A stretch of 18,417 bases of DNA from an uncultured Collinsella sp. (GTDB lineage Bacteria; Actinomycetota; Coriobacteriia; Coriobacteriales; Coriobacteriaceae): positions 1 to 18,417 of the forward strand of contig CABUQG010000028.1 of assembly GCA_902493535.1 (NCBI GenBank), in the 5' to 3' direction. How positions within the stretch are numbered: position 1 is the first letter of the stretch; every line of letters begins with the position of its first letter. Position numbers and translations under genes: made by a program. Below, piece after piece: positions 13,284-18,417 of the stretch. The notes under the pieces were generated by a model that made no database searches, had not been told where the DNA came from, and saw only the letters and a list, made by a program, of their open reading frames with translations.

Positions 13284-14078
13284 TTAGTCTTCGTCGTCTT
13301 CGAGCGGATCGTAGTCGGAATCGACACCGGCGGCTGCATGGGAACCGTTGAACTTGAAGCCCATGAAGACGACAGCCAGGCACACACCGATCAGAGCGAC
13401 CGCGATGACGGACAGGTTGAGGTAAGCGGCGAGCAGGAAACCGATGAACAGGAACGGAGTCATACCCTTCTTGATCATCATGGTGAGCAGCAGGGCCAAG
13501 CCGTAGGCGGTCATGATCTTGGTCGAAACGTTAAGACCAGTGGACAGCCACTCGGGAACCATGTTGACGATGGCCTGAACCAGGTCGGTGCCAACAAAGA
13601 CGGCGAGGAAGATCGGCAGGAAGTACATGACGGCGTACAGACCGGAGCCGGCGCAGATGTGCATGCGGTAGGCGGTCTTGAACTTTCCGTTATCGATCGC
13701 GCTATCTGCCACATGGGTGAGGGCGGCGATGATGGAACGGAACACGATGCCGAGGAGCTGACCCAGGACGGCGACCGGGATGGCAATCGTCATGGCGGTC
13801 TCGGCGGAAGCATCGGTCAGGCACGCAAAGGCAGCGGCCACGATGCCGCCCAGGACCATATCGGGCGGAACGGCGGCGCCGACTTGCACCAGGCCCATGG
13901 ACACGAGCTCGACGGCGGCACCGACGGCAAGGCCGGTGGGCACATCGCCCAGCAGCAGACCGACGAGCGTAGCGCCAACGAGGGGCTGCTCGAAGTTAAG
14001 ACGACCGAGCAGGCGGGAGTCCCACATGCAGAACACGCCGACGAGGCCGACGAGCACCGCACTGATGAACGTATTCAT
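13284..14078 (-). CDS. Mannose-family PTS permease subunit IIC
   Basis: The 264-residue integral membrane protein has about seven to eight hydrophobic segments and typical IIC sequence, such as DSRLLGRLNFEQPLVGATL near 20-38 and GLLLGDVPTGLAVGAAVEL near 40-58. The C-terminus is acidic (DPLEDDED) and should face the cytosol. AAGGAG lies six bases upstream of the ATG. The gene sits between IIAB and IID in the normal order of mannose-family operons. The sugar cannot be read from IIC alone. The downstream deglycase suggests glycated amino acids rather than mannose. Confidence 0.95.
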   Translation of the reverse strand: MNTFISAVLVGLVGVFCMWDSRLLGRLNFEQPLVGATLVGLLLGDVPTGLAVGAAVELVSMGLVQVGAAVPPDMVLGGIVAAAFACLTDASAETAMTIAIPVAVLGQLLGIVFRSIIAALTHVADSAIDNGKFKTAYRMHICAGSGLYAVMYFLPIFLAVFVGTDLVQAIVNMVPEWLSTGLNVSTKIMTAYGLALLLTMMIKKGMTPFLFIGFLLAAYLNLSVIAVALIGVCLAVVFMGFKFNGSHAAAGVDSDYDPLEDDED

Positions 14079-14114
14079 ACCCTTCTCCTTTCAGTCAGGC
14101 AAAAGCCTGGTTGA

Positions 14115-15038
14115 TTACAGCTTGGCGTCGATGTCGACGCTCTGATACGTGGGGGTCTGCTGGACGTAGAGCTTGATGCCCATGTCGAGCAGCTGGTTGA
14201 TATCGGCCTTCTGGGTGGCATCGAGGAAGACGGAGCTGTCCTTGCCGCCGACCTGATCGGCACCGTCGTGGTTGGCGGTGGCGCCCAGGTTGATGGCGTC
14301 GAGCTTGTAGCCCTGGCAGAACTGCAGCATCTCGGCAGTGTTGCCAAAGACGAACATGACGCGCTCGCCGAGGGTGTTGAGCTTGTCCATCTTGGCGAGG
14401 GCACGCTCGACGGTGAAGACGTTCAGGCGCACGCCCTGGGGCTTGGCCAGCTTAAGAGCGCCCTTCTTGATGTCATCGTTGGCGGCACCGTTGTCGACGA
14501 CGATGATGCGCTCGGCCTGAACCTTGGTGGTCCAGGTAAAGACGACCTGGCCGTGCAGCAGACGGTAGTCAAGACGTGCGAGGACGATCTTGGCGGGACC
14601 GGAGCTGTGACGGGGCGCCTTGGCCTTCTTGGCGGGAGCCGCGGCAGCCTCGACCGGTGCGTTGGGGTTGGTCAGACCGGTGCGGGCCTCGTTGATGAGG
14701 GCCGCGAGCTCGGCGCCCTTGACGGGGACGGGGCTCATAGCGAGCGTGAGCGCCAGCGGAATGTTGAAACCGCTGACAACCGTGAACTTCGTGCCGTTCT
14801 TGGAAAGCTCGACCATGTTGTTGTTGACCGAGCTACCGAGCATATCGGTTAGCACATAGACGGTGTCGTCGGCGTTGAACGTGGCGATCATGGCGTCCAC
14901 CTTATTGGTGATGGGCTCCTTGTCGTCACGAGCAAGCGACACGACGTGGACGTTCGACACGTCGCCGAGAACCATCTCGAGCGTGTCTTTGGCGCCTGCG
15001 GCCAGGCCGCCATGAGATGCGAGAATGATCTGATTCAT
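14115..15038 (-). CDS. Mannose-family PTS enzyme IIAB (fused)
   Basis: The 307-residue cytosolic phosphocarrier has an N-terminal IIA domain (about 1-125) whose active-site histidine is His9 in ILASHGGLA. An Ala/Lys/Pro-rich linker (about 127-148) follows. The C-terminal IIB domain (about 149-307) has His162 in RLDYRLLHGQVV. Phosphate passes from HPr to His9, to His162, and then to the sugar entering through IIC/IID. A fused IIAB is the ManX-type arrangement; Salmonella gfr has separate A and B genes. GGAGGAGG lies close upstream of the ATG. It is the first gene of the operon IIAB-IIC-IID-SIS2. The operon's promoter carries an ACGT-N5-ACGT motif. Confidence 0.95.
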   Translation of the reverse strand: MNQIILASHGGLAAGAKDTLEMVLGDVSNVHVVSLARDDKEPITNKVDAMIATFNADDTVYVLTDMLGSSVNNNMVELSKNGTKFTVVSGFNIPLALTLAMSPVPVKGAELAALINEARTGLTNPNAPVEAAAAPAKKAKAPRHSSGPAKIVLARLDYRLLHGQVVFTWTTKVQAERIIVVDNGAANDDIKKGALKLAKPQGVRLNVFTVERALAKMDKLNTLGERVMFVFGNTAEMLQFCQGYKLDAINLGATANHDGADQVGGKDSSVFLDATQKADINQLLDMGIKLYVQQTPTYQSVDIDAKL

Positions 15039-15064
15039 CTTGCCTCCTCCTTTTCGTTATGGTC

Positions 15065-15083
15065 ATTATAACGTCTTATACGT
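15065..15083 (-). promoter_or_regulatory. PTS operon -10 box with overlapping operator
   Basis: On the minus strand TATAAT (15070-15065) is immediately preceded by an ACGT-N5-ACGT motif (15071-15083), which fills the -10/-35 spacer. The -35 box is not clear. A repressor bound there would block RNA polymerase, and the motif matches the one before regulator 2. Confidence 0.65.
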
Positions 15084-15108
15084 TGCTTATATTGCTAATT
15101 AGTATAAA

Positions 15109-15143
15109 GACCGTTTGCGGGTGAAAAACGACCGTTCGCGGGT
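15109..15143 (-). promoter_or_regulatory. Tandem 14-bp repeat upstream of the PTS promoter
   Basis: GACCGTTTGCGGGT at 15109-15122 and GACCGTTCGCGGGT at 15130-15143 differ at one base and are offset by 21 bases, two helical turns. Relative to the -10 box they lie about 40-75 bases upstream, where activators usually bind. The bound protein is unknown. Confidence 0.5.
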
Positions 15144-15221
15144 TTAACGCACTTGAAACGTGGGGGCTGGGCAGGCCGGCGACAGCGGGATAACCCCAGG
15201 TCGGACGCCGCGCGCAACCCC

Positions 15222-16304
15222 CTATCGCACGAAGTACCAGGGGCTTTCTTGCACGGTGGGCTCCAAGGCAATGCCCGTGCGTTCCTTAAACAGATCCATG
15301 TCCTGCGATTTCTCTGTCCACCACGCGTTGGGCTTAAAGGTCATGCTCTCAACGACATGACCGACAAACACACTGTTGCGCAGCTTGGAGAAGTCGGTGT
15401 TCATGATCAGGATGGACGCGAGCACCAGCACAATGCCCAGAACCTTGATCGCACCGGCGGGCTCGGCATAGACACCAATGCCCACCAGTACGGTGACGAC
15501 CGTCTCGAAAGACATTACGACGGGAACTTTCGATGTCTCGAGCCCCATGGACAGACCCTGCATATATAAGATGTAAGCCACGGCTGTGGGGATGAGTCCA
15601 AAGCCAAGGAACAACAGCAGCAGCTGTGGCGACATTGCCGCGGCGACATCCGGCCACGGAGCCGCGATAGCTGCCATAACCGCACCGCCAAATACAAAGC
15701 CCCAAAACGTGACAGCAAGCGGGTGGACCGTCTTGGTTGCTATCCGGCTAAACACCGCGAGCGACGCACCACAAAGGCCTGCAATCACGCCCGATGTGAC
15801 GCCCCAAACCGAAAAATGAAAACCGGAAAGGTCGCCATTGGTCACTGCAAGCACGCAGCCAACGATGTTAAAGACAATGGCAACGAGCTTGTTGGGGGTC
15901 ACGTCCTCGCGATAAAGCACGCGGCCGAGCATGACGCCAAACACCGGTGAGGTGTAGAGCAGCACCGAGGCCGTGGACATGCCCACCTCGCCCATGCACT
16001 CGTAATAACAGGTGTTGGCGGCGGCCAGACCGACGATACCGACAAGCGCGCAGGGAACAAGCTCTTTAGGGCTTGCCTTGAACAGGGCCAGCGGACCCTG
16101 AGCCACGGTGGACCCCTCACCCGGACGGCAGCCCATAAACATCAGGACCGGCGCCAAGATAAGCGCTCCGACCAACAAGCGAAAGGCAGCCATGCTCTGG
16201 GACGAAACGCCCATGGCCGAGATGCCGTTTACAAAGATTCCGATGCTGCCCCACATAAGCGCGGCGATCAGCACCAGCACATAGCCCAGATTGCTTTTCT
16301 TCAA
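15222..16304 (-). CDS. EamA/DMT-family transporter, ten transmembrane segments
   Basis: The 360-residue membrane protein has two EamA repeats (about 5-145 and 165-305), each of five hydrophobic segments, with typical starts LIAALMWGSIGIFVNG and GLCGASLAVFSRIA. A polar cytosolic tail of about 50 residues follows. DMT proteins of this type mostly export amino acids or other metabolites. I prefer the TTG at 16304 because GAGGAGG lies five bases upstream. The ATG at 16340 has no ribosome binding site and would almost touch the operator. That operator resembles those of the PTS operon and regulator 2. I infer that it could export the amine, such as lysine, freed by deglycation. The actual substrate is unknown. 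Confidence 0.85.
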   Translation of the reverse strand: MKKSNLGYVLVLIAALMWGSIGIFVNGISAMGVSSQSMAAFRLLVGALILAPVLMFMGCRPGEGSTVAQGPLALFKASPKELVPCALVGIVGLAAANTCYYECMGEVGMSTASVLLYTSPVFGVMLGRVLYREDVTPNKLVAIVFNIVGCVLAVTNGDLSGFHFSVWGVTSGVIAGLCGASLAVFSRIATKTVHPLAVTFWGFVFGGAVMAAIAAPWPDVAAAMSPQLLLLFLGFGLIPTAVAYILYMQGLSMGLETSKVPVVMSFETVVTVLVGIGVYAEPAGAIKVLGIVLVLASILIMNTDFSKLRNSVFVGHVVESMTFKPNAWWTEKSQDMDLFKERTGIALEPTVQESPWYFVR

Positions 16305-16343
16305 CGCAGCCTCCTCGGTATTGTTTCCAATATGTTTCACACT

Positions 16344-16356
16344 ACGTTATAGTCGT
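16344..16356 (-). promoter_or_regulatory. Candidate operator before the EamA gene
   Basis: On the minus strand it reads ACGA-CTATA-ACGT, one mismatch from the ACGT-N5-ACGT motif at 9101 and 15071. It lies 39 bases upstream of the TTG start and overlaps TATAAC-like -10 candidates. Confidence 0.5.
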
Positions 16357-16420
16357 TATATACATTTTTCAAGACACAAATCGGCGAGCGGAAAATCTGT
16401 TTCCCCACATACTCATTGGG

Positions 16421-16449
16421 TAGTCATTGGGGACGTTCTTAAATGACTA
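16421..16449. repeat. Hairpin repeat family 4 with GGGGAC loop
   Basis: TAGTCATT and AATGACTA form a perfect 8-bp stem around a 13-base loop starting GGGGACGTTCTT. Stem and loop sizes resemble family 2. GGGGACGTTCTT-like repeats occur in many genomes (from memory). Confidence 0.65.
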
Positions 16450-16467
16450 GTCGTTGGTTGAGCATAA

Positions 16468-16615
16468 GTCAGCGAGCGGGTCGCATTTGAGGCAAGGTGG
16501 TGTGAAACGAAAGGGCGCTGACCTTCTGGTCGCGCCCTTGAAGTTGAACGCCAGATTGTCCAAATGCGGCCCGCGCAGCGTCGAGCCGTTACGCCGTTCG
16601 GTAGAACGGCGTAAC
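16468..16615. ncRNA. Structured 148-nt element, copy B (unrecognised)
   Basis: This is the gap-free homologue of copy A. Stems are S1 16476-16489 with 16561-16574 (14 bp, one G-U), S2 16511-16518 with 16532-16539 plus the constant GACC-TTCT-GGTC hairpin and bulged T, and S3 16588-16599 with 16604-16615 (12 bp, GGTA loop). S1 and S2 share almost no sequence with copy A but pair at the same offsets. The S3 arm ends on the third base of the TAG stop codon of the minus-strand SIS3 gene. Either strand could be the transcribed one. Confidence 0.6.
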
Positions 16616-17607
16616 TAATACTCAAGCTTCCACATGTAGCGACGCGTCATGTAGTCCTTGTGGGTGACTGCAGAGAGTGCACGCATGTACACGTTGTTGA
16701 GGATCGGGGCAAAGATCAGGTGGTTGAAGTACTCGCTCACGCTGTCCTTGATGTCGTTGAGGCCGAGCTCCTTGGCGTCGAGCTGATAGACGCGCTCGCC
16801 ACCGTACTGGTTGACGAAGCGGATGCCGCGCTCGTCGTTGCAGCGGCTGCGGCCGACGCTGATGAGCTGGAACAGCGAGGTGCGCTTGTCCAGGATCTCG
16901 AAGGGGCCGTGGAAGAAGTCGCAGGTGTTGATGGTGCAGGAGTCGATCTGCAGCATCTCCTGCACGTTGCAGATGCTAAAGACGTAGGCGGCACCAAAGA
17001 GCGGGCCCTGGGCCATGACGTTGATGCAGGGCTTGTCGGCGTTCTGCTCGGCCCACTTGGCAGCGAGCGGACGGGTGTACTCGACGGCCTTGCGATAGAT
17101 GGGGTCGACCAGGTCGAAAGCGGCCATAGCGGTCTCGTACTCGGCATAGCCCTCGGTCTGCTGCGTGAGCTCCATGGCGATCATGGTCACGACGGCGGAG
17201 TTGGTGCGGCCCATGCAGGACTCGTCGACGGCCAGGCTGTCGTACTGGATCTTGTAGTCGCAGACCTCGGTGAGGCCGGACTCGTCAACATAGATGGCGA
17301 TGGTGCTGGCGCCGTGGTCCTTGGCGACCTGGGCGGCGACGATGGTCTCCTTGGTGCCGCGCATGGACACGACGACGGCCAGGGTGTTCTCGTTGACGTA
17401 GGCCGGGGTGGCGTGCACGAACTCGTTGCTGGTGTAGCTGGAGCTCACGACCTGCGTGGCCTCGTGCTCCATAAAGTACTGGGCAGGATAGTTACCGCCG
17501 TTGGATCCGCCGGCGCCAATCCACACGACGCGCTTGATGCCACCCTTGTCAGCCTTGTCAGCCAAAACCTGGGAGACGACGTCCTTAACCTGTTCCTGAG
17601 TAGTCAT
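16615..17607 (-). CDS. SIS-domain sugar-phosphate deglycase, divergent FrlB/GfrF-like (paralogue 3)
   Basis: The 330-residue protein has the same two-SIS-domain plan and C-terminus (RRYMWKLEY) as paralogue 2. Glu217 (VQEMLQ) and His233 (FFHGPFE) keep the catalytic spacing. It differs in two conserved places: the phosphate motif reads S-M-R-G-T-K at 81-86, with Lys where the others have Thr, and the residues before the catalytic His read TCDFF instead of TGEYF. A different adduct or phosphosugar is likely. The ATG at 17607 has AAAGG about ten bases upstream. It is divergent from gntR at 17813, which probably controls it, and no transporter is adjacent. Its stop codon overlaps structured element B. 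Confidence 0.83.
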   Translation of the reverse strand: MTTQEQVKDVVSQVLADKADKGGIKRVVWIGAGGSNGGNYPAQYFMEHEATQVVSSSYTSNEFVHATPAYVNENTLAVVVSMRGTKETIVAAQVAKDHGASTIAIYVDESGLTEVCDYKIQYDSLAVDESCMGRTNSAVVTMIAMELTQQTEGYAEYETAMAAFDLVDPIYRKAVEYTRPLAAKWAEQNADKPCINVMAQGPLFGAAYVFSICNVQEMLQIDSCTINTCDFFHGPFEILDKRTSLFQLISVGRSRCNDERGIRFVNQYGGERVYQLDAKELGLNDIKDSVSEYFNHLIFAPILNNVYMRALSAVTHKDYMTRRYMWKLEY

Positions 17608-17645
17608 CGTGCATCAGCCTTTCTTCTCGTTTGATGCTCTCGATG

Positions 17646-17806
17646 GCATACAAGTTACATACATATTTTGGTTATGTCGACTAGTTGTATGCTATATTTG
17701 TCTTAGAAAATTCGCTGATACGGTTTTCGATAACTTGCTACCAGCGGTTTTGTTGTTGTATTGAATACATGCTTGATTAGATACGCATACAGGTTAGATA
17801 CAGGTT
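17646..17806. promoter_or_regulatory. Divergent promoter region with candidate operators of regulator 3
   Basis: On the SIS3 side, GCATACAA (17646-17653) and TTGTATGC (17685-17692) form an inverted pair 31 bases apart. They enclose a possible minus-strand -35 TCGACA. On the gntR side, ATACAGGTT occurs at 17787-17795 and 17798-17806 (11-base period) and TTAGATAC at 17777-17784 and 17794-17801. TTGATT with TAGATA at 16 bases is a possible plus-strand promoter. The ATACA theme recurs on both sides; its assignment to the GntR protein is inference. Confidence 0.4.
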
Positions 17807-17812
17807 TATCGC

Positions 17813-18417
17813 ATGAACGCTTCATCTAAAAAGAGACTGACCCAATACGAGCGCTTGGCGGGCATGCTGCGCGACCGCATCGCCTCCGGCACCTACGCGC
17901 GCGGAGACAAGCTGCCGTCCGAGATGGAACTCATGGACGAATCGGAGCTGTCGCGCAGCACCGTACGCCACGCCCTTAAGGTGCTCGTTGACGAGGGCCT
18001 GGTGCGCACCGAGCGCGGGCGTGGCGCCTTTGTGGCCGACACGCCGGCGCTCCACGAGAACAACCTGGTGTTTTCGAGCTATACCAAGCAGGTCGAAGGC
18101 CAGGGCATGAAGCCCACCACGCGCACCGTGGACTCGGGCTTTGCCAAGGCGGCCGGCAGCATAGCTAAGTTCTTTGACGCCGCCGTGGGCAGCAAGCTCG
18201 TCAAACTTGTCCGCCTGCGCTACCTGGACGACGTGCCGCTGTGCCTGGAGACCACCTACCTGCCGCCAAGCTTCGAGACGCTCATCGATCGCGATATCAA
18301 CGGTTCGCTCTACGCGACGCTGCGCCAAGAATTCCATCGCGCGCCAGCACAGGGACATAAGACCTTTGAGGTGTGCTATGCCTCGCAAAACGAGGCGTTT
18401 TTGCTCAACGTTGAGCG
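17813..18417 (+). CDS. GntR/HutC-family regulator with UTRA domain (regulator 3), 3' end outside the window
   Basis: The frame is open from ATG at 17813 to the window edge (201 codons), so the C-terminal end is missing. The winged helix-turn-helix (about 11-75) contains KLPSEMELMDESELSRSTVRH and the wing TERGRGAFV. A UTRA domain starts at about residue 88, with LVRLRYLDDVPLCLETTYLP near its centre. The ribosome binding site is weak (AGG eight bases upstream). The gene is divergent from the SIS3 deglycase gene, 205 bases apart, a classical arrangement for a local regulator. It is clearly less similar to regulators 1 and 2 than they are to each other. A long minus-strand frame over the same bases is a shadow. 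Confidence 0.88.
   Translation, partial: MNASSKKRLTQYERLAGMLRDRIASGTYARGDKLPSEMELMDESELSRSTVRHALKVLVDEGLVRTERGRGAFVADTPALHENNLVFSSYTKQVEGQGMKPTTRTVDSGFAKAAGSIAKFFDAAVGSKLVKLVRLRYLDDVPLCLETTYLPPSFETLIDRDINGSLYATLRQEFHRAPAQGHKTFEVCYASQNEAFLLNVE

Larger units (their letters stand above)
16305..16614. other. 310-bp region between SIS3 and the EamA gene
   Basis: It holds the EamA promoter/operator region, a TAGTCATT hairpin repeat (16421-16449) and structured element B (16468-16615). CATTGGG is also repeated at about 16413-16430. No gene is supported. Confidence 0.6.

Noticed and set aside
17822..18388. Minus-strand frame at the right edge
   Set aside because: The plus-strand frame from 17813 encodes an unmistakable GntR/UTRA protein, and the minus frame is its shadow.
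1..18417. tRNA, rRNA, insertion-sequence transposase, prophage or replication origin
   Set aside because: I looked for cloverleaf-like sequences, transposase or integrase motifs and DnaA-box clusters and saw none that I could support.

Overview
The window reads as a chromosomal stretch from a GC-rich, gut-type actinobacterium. A Coriobacteriia member close to Collinsella is my best guess. This rests on gene content (mannose-family PTS, FrlB-type sugar isomerases, HutC-type GntR regulators, a MetA-type homoserine acyltransferase), on GC-rich codon use, and on many short intergenic hairpin repeats; no search was run. Apart from one dehydrogenase and one regulator at the right edge, every gene lies on the minus strand.

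Left part (1-4120): the first bases look like the start codon of a leftward gene that leaves the window. Next come an AbiEi-like/DUF559 fusion protein bracketed by two copies of a dispersed repeat, metA (with the Glu111 that marks acetyl-CoA use), and a divergent L-2-hydroxyacid dehydrogenase of the L-hydroxyisocaproate type. The dehydrogenase is followed by a terminator and a 168-bp near-palindrome.

Centre and right (4121-18417): three paralogous SIS-domain deglycases of the FrlB/GfrE/GfrF type are spread among three GntR/UTRA regulators, a complete mannose-family PTS (fused IIAB, IIC, IID), an EamA-family exporter, a HAD phosphatase, a YitT-like membrane protein and recQ. The PTS and the second deglycase have the layout of the Salmonella gfr locus. 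The likely theme is uptake and phosphorylation of Amadori or Heyns compounds (fructoselysine, glucoselysine or relatives), then deglycation to a hexose 6-phosphate plus a free amine.

Regulation can be partly read. A motif ACGW-N5-ACGT lies upstream of the second gntR, the PTS operon and the EamA gene, suggesting one regulon. A different paired motif, GTTCTAT-N3-GTYCTAT, flanks the promoter of the first deglycase gene. The third deglycase gene and the third gntR are divergent and share a repeat-rich intergenic region.

The most unusual feature is a pair of exactly 148-nt elements (8196-8343 and 16468-16615). They align without gaps, keep identical single-stranded segments, and vary in three stems by compensatory changes. 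Each begins directly at the stop codon of a minus-strand gene. They may be a structured RNA family or a structured mobile repeat; I do not recognise them. Several smaller hairpin repeat families, many with a GGGAC core, fill the other intergenic spaces.
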